From positions 1,674,001-1,738,000 of the forward strand of contig NZ_CP072203.1 in assembly GCF_017654315.1 (NCBI RefSeq): a stretch of DNA of 64,000 bases, given 5' to 3'. The stretch is from Gordonia polyisoprenivorans. Lineage in GTDB: Bacteria; Actinomycetota; Actinomycetes; Mycobacteriales; Mycobacteriaceae. The notes below the pieces were generated by a model. It worked only from the letters and a program-made list of their open reading frames with translations. It ran no database searches and was not told where the DNA came from. Positions 44,514 through 54,589 of this stretch are shown here, in pieces. How positions within the stretch are numbered: position 1 is the first letter of the stretch; the number at the start of each line of letters is the position of its first letter. The translations under genes were made by a program, and so were the position numbers.

Positions 44514-46040
44514 GTGTCGACGTCCGTTCGCTGGCTGATCGCCCAACGCAGCCTCGAATTGGTGCTGCATGCCGGCGGTGCGGGCCTCGAACGCCCCATC
44601 GACAGCGCGGTCAGTTCCGAGCTGCTCACTGCTGCCGAGTGGATGGTGGGCGGCGAGGTGCTGCTCACCACCGGACTCCGACTCACCGAGGACCCCGCCG
44701 AGCAGCAACGCTATGTCCGCTCCCTCGATGAGGTCGGGGTCGCCGCCCTCGGTTTCGGGGTGGGCCTGGGCTTCGACGCGATACCGCAGGCGATGATCAG
44801 TGCCGCCGACGACGTGGGCCTTCCGTTGTTCGAGGTTCCGCTGCACATCCCGTTCTCGGCGATCACCCGCGCCCTGCTCGACCAGATCGCCGCCGGCCGC
44901 TCGGCCCGCCTGGTGTCGGCGACACGCGCGCAACCCCGCATGACACGTGCCGCGGTGGCTCGCGGCCCGGCCGCGGTGGTCGGTGAACTCGGCGACGCGA
45001 TCGAGCGTCGGGTGCTGCTCCTCGACGCCAACCACGCCGAGGTGGCGTCCGCGCCCGCCCCGCCCGACCCTGACGATCTCGCCCGGGTCCGTGCCCTCGT
45101 CGCCCGCGACCCGGCGTCGGCGGGTGCGGTGTTCGTCGCCGACGACGTCACCTTCATGGTCACCCGGATCGGCTCGGCCACAAGGACATTCGGATTCCTC
45201 GGCGTCGTCGGTGCGCCGCTCGACGAGGTCAACCGGATGCTGGTCGGCCACGCCACCTCGTTGTTGGCCATCGAATACGCCAAACCGCAGGAGGTGCGTC
45301 GGGAGATGGCCCTGCTGCAAACCGACGTGCTCGGATCGGCACTCGACGGAGTCGTCGGGCCCACCGCGCTGCGGGTGTTGCGGCGCGCCGCAAGCCCCGA
45401 CGACGCGGTGCGGGCGGTCGTGTTCACCTTCGCCGGTGACGCCGATGCCGAGCGGGGGCAGGCACGCCTGACCGACGAACTCGAACGCCGGTGGCGCCCG
45501 GTGTTCGTGCACCGCGCCGGGGCCGAGGTGGCGACCCTGCTGCGCGGCGACGACCCCGTCGATGTGGCGATCGGCCTGCTGAGCGTGCTCGCGACCGCGG
45601 CGACGGTGCGCGGCGGGATCGGCCCGCCGGTCCGCCTGGCCGACGCGGCGGGGACGCCCGACACCACCGCGGTCGCCGCGTCGGTCACGCAGGCCCGCAT
45701 GGCCTGTCGATCGGCCGCGGTGGGGCAACTCGTCGACCTCGACGACGCGCAGTCGCTGCTGGCGGTCGACCCGGTCCGACAAGCGTTGGCCGACAACCAC
45801 GATCGGCGTCTCGCGCCGATCCTCGACCACGATCGTCTTCAGGGCACAACGCTGCATCAAAGTCTGCTGGCGTATCTCGAGGCCAACGGAAACTGGGGGA
45901 GTGCCGCCACCGCACTCGGCGTGCACCGACATACCCTGCGCAGCCGGATCGAGCGCGTCGAGGACATGCTCGCCATCGACCTCGCCGATGCCCGCACCCG
46001 CGCCGAACTGCTGCTGATGATGCTCGGGGCCGACGCATGA
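44514..46040 (+). CDS. PucR-family transcriptional regulator
   Basis: 508-residue regulator. It has an N-terminal PucR ligand-binding domain (LLTAAEWMVGGEVLLTTGLRL, DDVGLPLFEVPLHIPFSAITRALLDQI), a middle region, and the C-terminal PucR HTH (LHQSLLAYLEANGNWGSAATALGVHRHTLRSRIERVEDML). The family controls purine, amine and GABA catabolism. It is divergent from the gabT operon, its likely target. TACGGT lies 6 bp before the GTG (44502-44507), consistent with leaderless transcription. Its stop overlaps the next ATG. Confidence 0.9.
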   Translation: MSTSVRWLIAQRSLELVLHAGGAGLERPIDSAVSSELLTAAEWMVGGEVLLTTGLRLTEDPAEQQRYVRSLDEVGVAALGFGVGLGFDAIPQAMISAADDVGLPLFEVPLHIPFSAITRALLDQIAAGRSARLVSATRAQPRMTRAAVARGPAAVVGELGDAIERRVLLLDANHAEVASAPAPPDPDDLARVRALVARDPASAGAVFVADDVTFMVTRIGSATRTFGFLGVVGAPLDEVNRMLVGHATSLLAIEYAKPQEVRREMALLQTDVLGSALDGVVGPTALRVLRRAASPDDAVRAVVFTFAGDADAERGQARLTDELERRWRPVFVHRAGAEVATLLRGDDPVDVAIGLLSVLATAATVRGGIGPPVRLADAAGTPDTTAVAASVTQARMACRSAAVGQLVDLDDAQSLLAVDPVRQALADNHDRRLAPILDHDRLQGTTLHQSLLAYLEANGNWGSAATALGVHRHTLRSRIERVEDMLAIDLADARTRAELLLMMLGADA

Positions 46041-46942
46041 GGCGCGGGGTGCTCGCCACGATGCTCGCGGCGCTGCTGATCCTCGTCGTCGGCTGCGGCG
46101 CCGACGACGGATCTCCCGCGCCGTCCTCGTCGTCCTCGTCGTCCCCGAGTTCGACCGGCACCGCCCCGGCCGCGACCCCATATGTGAACCTCGGCGACAG
46201 TTACGCCGCGGGCGCCGGAGCGCTTCCGGTGCAAGCGGACTCACCGTTCCTGTGTCAGCGGTCGGCGATCAATTTCGCCCACCTCGTCGCCGCGCAACGC
46301 CGGTTGCCGCTGACCGACGTGAGCTGCTCGGGTGCCGACACCGCCGACCTGACCACGAGCCAATACTTCGGCATACCACCACAACTCGACGCACTCGGGC
46401 CGCAGACCCGCCTGGTGACGCTGATGCTCGGCGGCAACGACGAGAACACCTTCGGCGGCGCGATCAGCAAGTGCGGTGACGCGATCGCCGGCAGCACCGG
46501 CGTCCCCACGGGCTCGCCGTGCCGGGATCGCTACGGCTCGGAGTTGACCGCACCCATCGACGCCGACATCTACCCCGCTCTCGTCGACGGCCTCGCCCGG
46601 ATTCGCGCCCGCGCCCCTAACGCCCGCGTCGTCATCGTGGGCTATCCGTGGATTCTGCCCGCCACGCAGGGCTGCTACCCGGCGATGCGTGTCGCGCCCG
46701 GCGACGTGCCGTATCTGCGTGGACTGCAGGCCGACCTCAACGACGCAGTGCGTCGCGCCGCCGAGAAGACCGGCGTCACCTTCGTCGACATGTCGCAGGT
46801 GTCGCAGGGCCACGACGCGTGCGCGGGTGCGGCGCGCTGGATCGAACCGCAGCAGGGCACCACGGCGCGGATCACGGTGCATCCCAACGCCCGTGGCCAC
46901 GAGGCCATCGCGGCGCGGATCGAGGCTGCGCTGGGGCGGTGA
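46037..46942 (+). CDS. SGNH-hydrolase lipoprotein (GDSL esterase/lipase-like)
   Basis: 301-residue predicted lipoprotein: signal peptide with lipobox LVVGC (Cys20), a Ser/Pro linker, then the SGNH core with block I LGDSYAAGAG (nucleophile Ser), block III LGGNDENTFGG and block V VHPNARGHEA (His). Asp/His spacing fits an active esterase. It should act on acyl esters outside the membrane. The cysteines at FLCQRS, VSCSGAD, SKCGD, SPCRD, GCYP and DACAG suggest disulfides. The ATG overlaps the pucR stop (ATGA). Confidence 0.88.
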   Translation: MRRGVLATMLAALLILVVGCGADDGSPAPSSSSSSSPSSTGTAPAATPYVNLGDSYAAGAGALPVQADSPFLCQRSAINFAHLVAAQRRLPLTDVSCSGADTADLTTSQYFGIPPQLDALGPQTRLVTLMLGGNDENTFGGAISKCGDAIAGSTGVPTGSPCRDRYGSELTAPIDADIYPALVDGLARIRARAPNARVVIVGYPWILPATQGCYPAMRVAPGDVPYLRGLQADLNDAVRRAAEKTGVTFVDMSQVSQGHDACAGAARWIEPQQGTTARITVHPNARGHEAIAARIEAALGR

Positions 46943-47011
46943 GCACGTCCCGGCAGCGCCCTGACCAGGCCGAATTTCTCTCACTCGGTGCCATTTGGAA
47001 CACTGGAGGCC

Positions 47012-48349
47012 GTGAGCAGATCCGCCGACGTCGCCGTGAAGTCCAGTGAGCTGTTCGAACGGGCGCAACATGCGATCCCCGGTGGGGTCAACTCGCCGGT
47101 GCGTGCGTTCTCCGCCGTCGGCGGCGATCCCCGGTTCATCGCGTCGGCCACGGGCTGCACGCTGACCGACGTCGACGGCAACGACTACGTCGACCTGGTG
47201 TCGTCGTGGGGGCCGATGATCCTCGGTCACGCCCACCCCGCCGTCGTCGAGGCCGTGCAGCGAGCCGCCGCGGGCGGACTGTCGTTCGGCGCGCCCACCG
47301 AGTCCGAGATCGAGCTGGCCGAGGAGATCATCGACCGCGTCGACCCGGTGCAGCGGGTGCGGCTGGTCAACTCCGGCACCGAGGCGACCATGTCGGCGAT
47401 CCGGTTGGCCCGCGGCTTCACCGGCCGCCCCAAGATCATCAAGTTCTCCGGCTGCTACCACGGCCACGTCGACGCACTGCTCGCGGACGCCGGCTCGGGT
47501 GTGGCCACCCTCGGCCTGCCGACCAGCCCCGGCGTCACCGGTGCCGCCGCCCACGACACCCTCGTGCTGCCCTACAACGACCTCAAGGCCGTCGCGAAGG
47601 CCTTCGAGGAGTTCGGTGACGACATCGCCGCGGTGATCACCGAGGCCGCCGCGGGCAACATGGGCGCCATCGCCCCGGTCGACGGTTTCAACGCAGGCCT
47701 GCGTGAGCTGACCCGCCGTCACGGTGCCCTGCTGATCATCGACGAGGTGATGACCGGATTCCGGGTCAGCCCGGCCGGCTGGTACGGACTCGAGGGTGTC
47801 GGCGCCGACCTCTACACCTTCGGCAAGGTGATGAGCGGTGGCCTGCCCGCCGCCGCCTTCGGCGGTCGCGCCGACGTCATGGAGCGACTCGCCCCGACCG
47901 GCCCCGTCTATCAGGCGGGCACGTTGTCGGGGAATCCGGTGGCCGTCGCCGCCGGCCTGGCCACGCTGCGAACCGCCGACGCGGCGGTCTATTCGGCCCT
48001 CGACGCCAACGCCGACCGCCTCGCCGGCCTGCTCACCGACGCCCTGCAGACCGCCGGGGTCGCCCACCGCGTACAGAAGGCCGGCAACCTGCTCAGTGTG
48101 TTCTTCACCACAGACGACGCCGCCGACACCAGCATCGTCGACTACGCGGGCGTGAAGGCCACCCAGACCTGGCGTTTCGCACCGTTCTTCCACGCCCTGC
48201 TCGACGCCGGTGTGTACCCGCCGCCCAGCGCGTTCGAGGCCTGGTTTGTCTCGGCGGCGCTGGACGAGGATGCTTTCACTCGAATTGCCGACGCGTTGCC
48301 GGCCGCTGCGCGGGCCGCGGCAACCGCGCCCACTCCCGGGGAGAGCTGA
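47012..48349 (+). CDS. hemL: Glutamate-1-semialdehyde 2,1-aminomutase
   Basis: 445-residue PLP enzyme making 5-aminolevulinate, the product used by HemB. It shows [74 protein letters not shown] and the PLP lysine in [19 protein letters not shown]. It is separate from the hemACDB block, as in mycobacteria. GTG at 47012 has GGAGG only 2 nt upstream; an in-frame GTG at 46988 would add 8 residues. The start is therefore uncertain. Confidence 0.95.
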   Translation: MSRSADVAVKSSELFERAQHAIPGGVNSPVRAFSAVGGDPRFIASATGCTLTDVDGNDYVDLVSSWGPMILGHAHPAVVEAVQRAAAGGLSFGAPTESEIELAEEIIDRVDPVQRVRLVNSGTEATMSAIRLARGFTGRPKIIKFSGCYHGHVDALLADAGSGVATLGLPTSPGVTGAAAHDTLVLPYNDLKAVAKAFEEFGDDIAAVITEAAAGNMGAIAPVDGFNAGLRELTRRHGALLIIDEVMTGFRVSPAGWYGLEGVGADLYTFGKVMSGGLPAAAFGGRADVMERLAPTGPVYQAGTLSGNPVAVAAGLATLRTADAAVYSALDANADRLAGLLTDALQTAGVAHRVQKAGNLLSVFFTTDDAADTSIVDYAGVKATQTWRFAPFFHALLDAGVYPPPSAFEAWFVSAALDEDAFTRIADALPAAARAAATAPTPGES

Positions 48350-48975
48350 TGCACACGATCGTTCACATGATGCGCCATGGTGAGGTGCACAATCCCGACG
48401 CCATCCTCTACGGACGGCTGCCCGGCTTCCATCTCTCCGACACCGGTCGCGCGCAGGCCCGCAAGGTCGCCGACGCGCTGGCCGACCACGACATCACCGC
48501 CGTGTTCGCCTCCCCGCTGCAGCGCGCACAGGAGACCGCCGGACCGATCGCCGCCGCCCACGACCTGCCGATCCTCACCAACGACGAACTCATCGAGGCC
48601 GACAACATCTTCGAGGGACTCAAGGTCTCGGTCGGCGACGGCGCGTTGCGCAAGCCGCGGCACTGGCCCAAGCTGCGCGACCCGTTCACCCCGTCGTGGG
48701 GCGAGCCGTACATCCAGCTCGCGCACCGGATGCTGGCCGCGGCCAACAAGGCCCGCGACGCCGCCCGCGGCCACGAGGCCGTCTGCGTGAGTCATCAGCT
48801 GCCGGTGTACACGTTGCGCCGCTTCCTCGAGGGCCAGCGCCTCTGGCACGATCCGCGTCGTCGCCAGTGCTCGCTCGCGTCGTTGACCAGCCTCATCTAC
48901 GACGACGACGCCCTCGTCGACATCATCTATTCCGAGCCGGCCGGTGCGTCGGATCCACTCGTGACCGGGGCCTGA
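48349..48975 (+). CDS. Histidine phosphatase (phosphoglycerate mutase-like)
   Basis: 208-residue member of the histidine phosphatase superfamily. The active-site motif is HMMRHGEVHNP (phospho-acceptor His in RHG), with FASPLQRAQETAGPIA and VSHQLPVYTLRRFLEG carrying the second His. It differs from GpmA in lacking the mutase loops, so it is more probably a phosphatase with unknown substrate. The ATG overlaps the hemL stop, and the TlpA gene follows after 19 bp, the order of Rv0524-Rv0526. Confidence 0.9.
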   Translation: MHTIVHMMRHGEVHNPDAILYGRLPGFHLSDTGRAQARKVADALADHDITAVFASPLQRAQETAGPIAAAHDLPILTNDELIEADNIFEGLKVSVGDGALRKPRHWPKLRDPFTPSWGEPYIQLAHRMLAAANKARDAARGHEAVCVSHQLPVYTLRRFLEGQRLWHDPRRRQCSLASLTSLIYDDDALVDIIYSEPAGASDPLVTGA

Positions 48976-48994
48976 GCAGGAGAGTGTTGAACGC

Positions 48995-49780
48995 GTGAGG
49001 GTGCGAGATCGTGGTGGTCGTGACGTGTGTCCGACCCCGTCGGAACGAGGCCACCGGCACCCCTCGCGACCCCGCGCCCGACTTGTCGCAAACGCGCCGA
49101 TCGTGAGAATCGTTGCCGCGCTGCTGGTTTCACTGGCGTTCGGGGTGGCGTTGACCGCGTGCGGTACCGGCGACGACGCGGTCTCGCAGGGCGACACCTT
49201 CCAGTTCGTCTCACCCGGTGGGCAGACCGTCATCACCTACGATCAGGCCGACCGCAAACACATCGCCGACGTCTCCGGCGAGAACCTGACGACCGGAAAG
49301 CCGTTGTCGCTCAGCGACCCCGAGTTCGCCGACAAAGCCGTCGTGATCAATGTGTGGGGCTCGTGGTGCGGCCCGTGCCGCGGTGAGGCGTCGGCCCTCG
49401 AGCAGGTCTACGAGCAGTACAAGGACCAGGGCGTCAACTTCCTCGGCATCAATCTGCGTGACAATCAGCAATCGGCACAGGATTTCGTGGACGACCGCCA
49501 CGTCGGGTATCCGTCGATCTACGACTTTGCCGGGGCCTCGCTGGCCGCGCTGACCACCCCGACGTCGGTGGTGCCGACGACCATCGTGCTCGACCGGCAG
49601 CATCGCCCGGCCGCGGTGTTCCTGCGCGCGGTCAGCGCCGACGAACTCGGCGCGATGGTCGGCAAGGTGATCGCCGAGGACCCGGCACCCAGTGGTTCCC
49701 CGGCATCGAGTACTTCCACGGCGCCCGCGTCGTCCACCCCTGCGTCTGCCGCTCCGTCGTCTGCCGAGGTGCCCCAGTGA
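48995..49780 (+). CDS. TlpA/ResA-like thiol-disulfide oxidoreductase lipoprotein
   Basis: 261-residue extracytoplasmic thioredoxin-fold protein for cytochrome c maturation. A lipobox-like LTAC follows a hydrophobic segment ([17 protein letters not shown]), and the redox motif is [22 protein letters not shown]. It should reduce apocytochrome c cysteines using electrons from CcdA. The C-terminus is a Ser/Ala/Pro-rich tail. The GTG at 48995 has aggaga about 11 nt upstream but leaves a 36-residue lead before the hydrophobic core. GTG at 49103 would give a standard lipoprotein signal but lacks a ribosome-binding site. Confidence 0.9.
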   Translation: MRVRDRGGRDVCPTPSERGHRHPSRPRARLVANAPIVRIVAALLVSLAFGVALTACGTGDDAVSQGDTFQFVSPGGQTVITYDQADRKHIADVSGENLTTGKPLSLSDPEFADKAVVINVWGSWCGPCRGEASALEQVYEQYKDQGVNFLGINLRDNQQSAQDFVDDRHVGYPSIYDFAGASLAALTTPTSVVPTTIVLDRQHRPAAVFLRAVSADELGAMVGKVIAEDPAPSGSPASSTSTAPASSTPASAAPSSAEVPQ

Positions 49781-50565
49781 GCGGTATCGGACAGACCTTC
49801 GCCGACACGGTGTCCTCCGGGCCGCTGCTGCTCGGGGTGGCCGCGGCGGCGGTCGCCGGGATGGTGTCGTTCGCCTCGCCGTGCGTGGTGCCACTGGTCC
49901 CGGGGTATCTGTCGTATCTCGCCGGACTCGTCGGTGCCGAGGCCCCCGCGGTCACCGTCGGCGAACCGGCCAAACGCGGTCGCTCGCGCGTCGCGGTGGC
50001 CGCCCTGCTGTTCGTCCTCGGGTTCACCGTCGTCTTTGTCGCCGCCACCGCGACGGTGATCGGTTTCACCAGCACCGTCATCGTCAATCACGAACTGCTG
50101 CAACGCATCGGCGGGGTGGTCACCATCGTGATGGGGCTGGTGTTCATCGGTCTGATCCCGATGATGCAGCACGAGGTCCGGATGGCCCCGCGGATGGTGT
50201 CCAACATCGTCGGTGCCCCGTTGCTCGGTGCGGTGTTCGCGCTCGGCTGGACGCCGTGCCTGGGGCCGACGCTGGCCGCGGTCATCGCCACCGCGTCGGG
50301 TACCGAGGGCGCGACCGCCGCCAAGGGCGTCACCCTGATCATCGCGTACTGCCTGGGTCTGGGCATCCCGTTCGTGGTGCTCGCGTTCTCCTCGGCGTGG
50401 GCGTTGCGCAGCCTCGGCTGGCTGCGCAACCATGCCCGCGCCATCCAGGTCTTCGGAGGTGTCATGTTGATCCTCGTCGGTATCGCGCTGGTCACCGGAC
50501 TGTGGGATCAGTTCATCGTCTGGGTGCGCGACGCCTTCATCACCGATCAGGTGTTGCCGGTATGA
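49777..50565 (+). CDS. ccdA: Cytochrome c biogenesis protein CcdA
   Basis: 262-residue membrane protein of the DsbD/CcdA family with six predicted helices. The two redox cysteines are in [17 protein letters not shown] and [13 protein letters not shown]. It moves reducing equivalents from cytoplasmic thioredoxin to the extracytoplasmic TlpA protein encoded just upstream. The GTG start overlaps the tlpA stop (GTGA), and its own stop overlaps the resB start (ATGA). Confidence 0.95.
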   Translation: MSGIGQTFADTVSSGPLLLGVAAAAVAGMVSFASPCVVPLVPGYLSYLAGLVGAEAPAVTVGEPAKRGRSRVAVAALLFVLGFTVVFVAATATVIGFTSTVIVNHELLQRIGGVVTIVMGLVFIGLIPMMQHEVRMAPRMVSNIVGAPLLGAVFALGWTPCLGPTLAAVIATASGTEGATAAKGVTLIIAYCLGLGIPFVVLAFSSAWALRSLGWLRNHARAIQVFGGVMLILVGIALVTGLWDQFIVWVRDAFITDQVLPV

Positions 50566-52289
50566 CCCGCGCCGACACCGCGCTCGCCGACCACCCGGCC
50601 CAACCCACCCCGCCGCGCCGCCCGCACTGGGTGCTGCGCCGGGTGCTGTGGCCGCTGCGCAACCTGTGGCGGTCGCTGACCTCGATGCGCACCGCGCTGG
50701 TGCTGCTGTTCCTGCTCGCGCTCGCCGCGATCCCCGGAGCCCTGCTCCCACAGCGCGAACTCAACGAGCAGAAGACACTGAAGTACATCTCCGACCACGG
50801 CACCCTGGGCATGTGGATGGACAAGCTGCAGCTGTTCGACGTGTTCTCCAGCGCCTGGTTTACCGCGATCTATGTGCTGCTGTTCGTGTCGTTGGTGGGC
50901 TGCCTGACCCCGCGACTGATCGAGCACGCCAAGAGCCTGCGCGCCAAACCGGTTGCCGCGCCCCGCAATCTGAGTCGCCTGCCGCGTCACCTCACCACCA
51001 CCGTCGACGGTGATCCCGAGGAGATCGCCGAGCGGGTCTCGTCGAACCTGCGGGGCTGGCGCCGCAACATCGTCGTCCGTGATGACGCAGCAGCGGGCGA
51101 CGACGCGGCAACAGGCGACGACGCGGCAACAGGCAAGGTCGTCGAGGTCTCGGCGGAGAAGGGGTATCTGCGCGAATTCGGCAACCTGGTCTTCCATTTC
51201 GCCCTCCTCGCCCTGCTGGTGTCGATCGCGCTCGGCAAGCTCTACGGCTACGAGGGCACCCGCAGTCTCGTCGCCGACGGCGAGGGCCTGTGCAACACCT
51301 CGACCGCGGTGTACGACTCCTTCCGGGCCGGCGCGATGGTCGACGGCACCGACCTCAACCACTTCTGCTTCAAGGTCGACGCGTTCTCGGCGACCTTCCT
51401 GCCCAACGGTCAGCCCGACATGTACGACGCGAAGATGTCCTATACCAAGGGCGCCGGCACCTCCGCCGGCGACTGGCATCAGAGGTCGGTGAAGGTCAAC
51501 GACCCGCTGCGGGTCGCCGGCGACCGCGTCTACGTCCTCGGCAACGGATTCGCCCCCACGTTCACCGTCACCTTTCCCAACGGGGAGAAGCGCACCCAGA
51601 CCGCCCTGTTCATCCCCGACGAGCTGCAGACGATGCTCTCCTCGGGCGCGGTGCGCTTCGACACCCCGGCCGGCCTCTACCCCGACGAGGACGTGCGCCG
51701 CAAGAACCAGATCGCCATCGAGGGACTTTTCGCCCCGACCGCGGATTACCAAGGGACCCTGCTCAGTTCGTCGTCGCCGGTGCCCAACGACCCGCAGGTC
51801 GCGATCCGCATCTACAAGGGCGACACCGGACTCGACACCGGCCTCCCGCAGAACGCCTACTCGCTCGACCAGAGCCTCATCAACCAGGGCAGGCTGCAAC
51901 GACAGGCCCAGGTGAACCTCGCCAAGGGCGCCAGCACGACCCTGGCCGACGGCACCGTCGTCAGCTTCGACGGCTACCAGCGCTGGGTGTCGGTGCAGGT
52001 CTCGCACGACCCCGCCCAGGACTGGGTGCTGGTGTCGGCGGTGGCGATGCTGATCGGTCTGCTGGTGTCGCTGCTGGTGCGCCGACGCCGGATCTGGGTG
52101 CGGCTGGTGCCGGCCGATCCGGACCGGACGGGCACCGACAACGGCAAACGACGTACGGTAGTAGAAATCGGCGGCCTCGCCCGGACCGATCAGGCCGGTT
52201 GGGGCGAGGGTTTCGACGAGCAGGCGGCCGGGTTGGTGGAGCCCGGCGCTGGCTCGGCGAAACGCATGTCGAGATGGCGCAAACTCTGA
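50562..52289 (+). CDS. resB: Cytochrome c biogenesis protein ResB
   Basis: 575-residue membrane protein of the system II heme-ligation complex, partner of CcsB. Three N-terminal helices ([51 protein letters not shown]) are followed by a large extracytoplasmic ResB domain (about 230-490) and a final helix ([19 protein letters not shown]). The ATG overlaps the ccdA stop. An 18-bp DNA repeat near 51096-51132 encodes DDAATG units in the loop before helix 3. Confidence 0.94.
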   Translation: MTRADTALADHPAQPTPPRRPHWVLRRVLWPLRNLWRSLTSMRTALVLLFLLALAAIPGALLPQRELNEQKTLKYISDHGTLGMWMDKLQLFDVFSSAWFTAIYVLLFVSLVGCLTPRLIEHAKSLRAKPVAAPRNLSRLPRHLTTTVDGDPEEIAERVSSNLRGWRRNIVVRDDAAAGDDAATGDDAATGKVVEVSAEKGYLREFGNLVFHFALLALLVSIALGKLYGYEGTRSLVADGEGLCNTSTAVYDSFRAGAMVDGTDLNHFCFKVDAFSATFLPNGQPDMYDAKMSYTKGAGTSAGDWHQRSVKVNDPLRVAGDRVYVLGNGFAPTFTVTFPNGEKRTQTALFIPDELQTMLSSGAVRFDTPAGLYPDEDVRRKNQIAIEGLFAPTADYQGTLLSSSSPVPNDPQVAIRIYKGDTGLDTGLPQNAYSLDQSLINQGRLQRQAQVNLAKGASTTLADGTVVSFDGYQRWVSVQVSHDPAQDWVLVSAVAMLIGLLVSLLVRRRRIWVRLVPADPDRTGTDNGKRRTVVEIGGLARTDQAGWGEGFDEQAAGLVEPGAGSAKRMSRWRKL

Positions 52290-52345
52290 CACGGGCGCAC
52301 CCACGGCGGCCGCATGTTCTTCCGCAGGACTGATGAGGTGAATCG

Positions 52346-53374
52346 ATGAACACTGGTACAGAGCACGTCGACGAGACGCTCGCCCGGTACTCCGACCTGC
52401 TGTTCGGAACCGCCATCACCGTCTACGTACTGGCGATGCTGCTGTTCCTCGCGGCCCTCGCCGGCGCGCGGACCAGGCGTCTGGCGTCCAAAGAACTCGT
52501 CGGGGCGGGCGTCGGATCGGGTGCCGGCGCAACCGGTGCCTCCGGGGACCGCACCCCCGGCAAGATCGCCGATACCGCGAGCCGCCGGACCTTCTCCGAG
52601 ACCCTCGGCGCCATGGCCTATCCGGTGGTCTTCGTCGGTTTGGCCGCGCACATCGCGTCCATCGTCTGCCGCGGGATGGCCGTCGATCGCGCGCCCTGGG
52701 GCAACATGTACGAGTTCATCTCGCTGACCTGTGCGGCCGGTGTCGTCGCCGGTGTCGTCGTGCTCCGCAAACCCGCGAACCGACCGCTGCTGTCGTTCGT
52801 GCTGGTCCCGGTCGCGCTGCTGATGTTCATCGCCGGCACTGAGCTCTACACCCAGGCCGCCCCGGTGGTGCCCGCGCTCAAGTCGTACTGGCTGGCCATC
52901 CACGTCTCGATCATCTCGGTGAGCTCCGGAGTCCTGCTGGTGTCGGGGGTGTCGAGCATGCTCTATCTCGTCAAAATGCAGTGGGGCGAGAAGGCCGAGT
53001 CCCTCGAACGCACCGAGACCGGTGCCAAGGGTGCGGTGATGCGGCTGGTCGCGCACATCCCGGGCGCCGACGCCCTCGACCGCCTCGCCTACAAATGCGT
53101 CGTCTTCGGCTTCCCGCTGTTCGGCCTGGGCGTCATCTGCGGCGCCATCTGGGCCGAATCCGCGTGGGGACGCTTCTGGGGCTGGGACCCCAAGGAGACC
53201 GTCTCGTTCATCGCGTGGGTGATCTACGCGGCCTACCTGCACGCGCGTGCCACGGCCGGCTGGCGCAACACCGCAGCCGCCTGGATCAACGTCGCAGGCT
53301 TCGTCGCGATGCTCTTCAACCTGTTCATCATCAATCTGGTGGTCTCCGGTCTGCACTCCTATGCAGGCCTGTGA
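52346..53374 (+). CDS. ccsB: Cytochrome c biogenesis protein CcsB (CcsA/ResC type)
   Basis: 342-residue polytopic membrane protein. The WWD signature appears as WAESAWGRFWGWDPKETVSF and the earlier PWGNMYEF; conserved His residues flank the WWD domain in HIAS and HVSIIS. With ResB it forms the heme transport/ligation complex for c-type cytochromes. ATG at 52346, 56 bp after resB. A strong stem-loop terminator follows, ending the tlpA-ccdA-resB-ccsB operon. Confidence 0.95.
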   Translation: MNTGTEHVDETLARYSDLLFGTAITVYVLAMLLFLAALAGARTRRLASKELVGAGVGSGAGATGASGDRTPGKIADTASRRTFSETLGAMAYPVVFVGLAAHIASIVCRGMAVDRAPWGNMYEFISLTCAAGVVAGVVVLRKPANRPLLSFVLVPVALLMFIAGTELYTQAAPVVPALKSYWLAIHVSIISVSSGVLLVSGVSSMLYLVKMQWGEKAESLERTETGAKGAVMRLVAHIPGADALDRLAYKCVVFGFPLFGLGVICGAIWAESAWGRFWGWDPKETVSFIAWVIYAAYLHARATAGWRNTAAAWINVAGFVAMLFNLFIINLVVSGLHSYAGL

Positions 53375-53418
53375 GTAGCGCAGACTGAGTAGCGCAGCAC
53401 TTCTGCAACACGCATACA

Positions 53419-53459
53419 CGAACGCGCCCCCGGAGCGGAGAACTCCGGGGGCGCGTTCG
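53419..53459. terminator. Strong bidirectional terminator after ccsB
   Basis: Seventeen-bp perfect stem (53419-53435 and 53443-53459, arms beginning CGAACGCGCC and ending GGCGCGTTCG) with a 7-nt loop, followed by ttgtttgt on the plus strand. On the minus strand it also stands at the end of the small membrane gene that stops at 53494. This is the clearest terminator in the window. Confidence 0.92.
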
Positions 53460-53493
53460 TTGTTTGTATCGGGACGAGGTCGATCAGTGATCG

Positions 53494-53706
53494 TCAGTGC
53501 TGGTGATCGTCTGGGTCGGACCCGTTGGTACCGCGGCTGCGACGGTCGAGATCCATCAGGAACTCGGGATCGTCGTCGGGGCCGACCGGACCGCGTTTGG
53601 CGGCCGGTACGCGTGTGCCGTCGTCATCGATCAGGCTGGAACCGAAAACGCGCCACAACAGAAAACCGACGGCCATGATGCCGACCAACGTGAGCAGAAA
53701 TGCCAT
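53494..53706 (-). CDS. Small membrane protein, hypothetical
   Basis: 70-residue protein: one N-terminal membrane helix (MAFLLTLVGIMAVGFLLWRV) and an acidic tail (PDDDPEFLMDLDRRSRG). No known domain. The ATG has a strong ribosome-binding site (gggagg, 4-5 nt upstream). It lies next to the ccs operon terminator. It is small enough to be an accessory subunit, but nothing shows a partner. Confidence 0.7.
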   Translation of the reverse strand: MAFLLTLVGIMAVGFLLWRVFGSSLIDDDGTRVPAAKRGPVGPDDDPEFLMDLDRRSRGTNGSDPDDHQH

Positions 53707-53893
53707 GGCAACCTCCCACTCACCACATTACGCGACGGTAGACGCGAGATGCGTCGTCCGACCGACGTCAAAAGTGCAGGTGTTGGGCGGCACTGAGGTG
53801 GTACGGCGTGCGCACGTATGCGCCGATGGCGTGGCCCGGTCGGCGTCGTGTGGACGGCGACACCGACCGAGCCTGCCGAGGCTGTGCTGTCTC

Positions 53894-54115
53894 TCAGGGC
53901 ACGCGGCGGTTCAGCAGGGCGACGACGTCTTCCTCGCGGAAGCGACGATGCCCGCCCGGGGTACGGATCGAGCCGAGGATTCCCGAGCTGGCCCACCGCG
54001 CGACGGTCTTGGGATTCACATTGAACATCGACGCCACCTGTCCGGGGGTCAGCGTGTGCTGGCTCGCCATGCCCGGGGTGATCATCGACAGCGGGTTGGA
54101 GTGAATTGCGGTCAT
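53894..54115 (-). CDS. bldC: BldC-family helix-turn-helix DNA-binding protein
   Basis: 73-residue MerR-like protein: LTPGQVASMFNVNPKTVARWASSGILGSIRTPGGHRRFREEDVVALLN. The HTH and the GHRRFRE wing match Streptomyces BldC, which binds head-to-tail on direct repeats. Targets here are unknown. ATG at 54115 has ggag within reach (GGAGTCCTCCCATG context). Upstream in-frame starts would add an unconserved basic stretch. A second, more distant BldC-like gene is at 11.6 kb. Confidence 0.9.
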   Translation of the reverse strand: MTAIHSNPLSMITPGMASQHTLTPGQVASMFNVNPKTVARWASSGILGSIRTPGGHRRFREEDVVALLNRRVP

Positions 54116-54589
54116 GGGAGGACTCCCTCGTGTGTCCGTGCCGAGAACCTGACGCTCTCGGACCCTTCGCGCGCAGTCGCGCGCTGACTCAATGAATACA
54201 CGCAAAACGCCCAGGTACTCGAACCGTCAGCGGTAGGTAAAGAGAGTGCAAAGAAGCCTGTGACCTGCGCACACGTCCGACCAGTGCCTTTTACGTCCCC
54301 TTTGCCGACCCCGGTGACACCCTTGGTACAAAGTGGGCCCTCGACCGCTCCTCGACGTGCACGCCGACCGGGTGCACTTTTGCGTCGACCGTGCGCTCAT
54401 TCGCGTCGACCGTGCGCTCAATCCCGTCGACCGTGCGCTCAATCCCGCCGACCGTGCGCTCATTCGCGTCGACCGTGCGCTCATTCGCGCCGACTGTGCG
54501 TCGATTCGCGTCGATCGGGCGCTCGCCCCTCACCGAGCGGGCAGACCGCGGCGGGTCGCCGGGCCGCGCCACAACGTACGCTGGTCGCC
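54116..54589. other. Intergenic region between bldC and DUF4229 gene
   Basis: This 474-bp divergent region contains no convincing gene. The bldC-proximal half holds its leader and promoter, with several AT-rich spots (gtaaagagagtgcaaag, ccttttacgtcccc) but no element I can assign. The distal part is repeat array 5, followed by TACGCT (54577-54582), a likely -10 for the DUF4229 gene. Confidence 0.6.
54363..54524 (+). repeat. 21-nt tandem repeat array 5 (type B, forward)
   Basis: Eight units with starts at 54363, 54384, 54405, 54426, 54447, 54468, 54489 and 54510, all exactly 21 bp apart. The inner six cores are GTCGACCGTGCGCTC or nearly so, and spacers alternate between attcgc and aatccc. Unlike most other arrays it lies in a divergent promoter region rather than after a stop codon. 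No oppositely oriented B partner was seen nearby. Confidence 0.93.
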
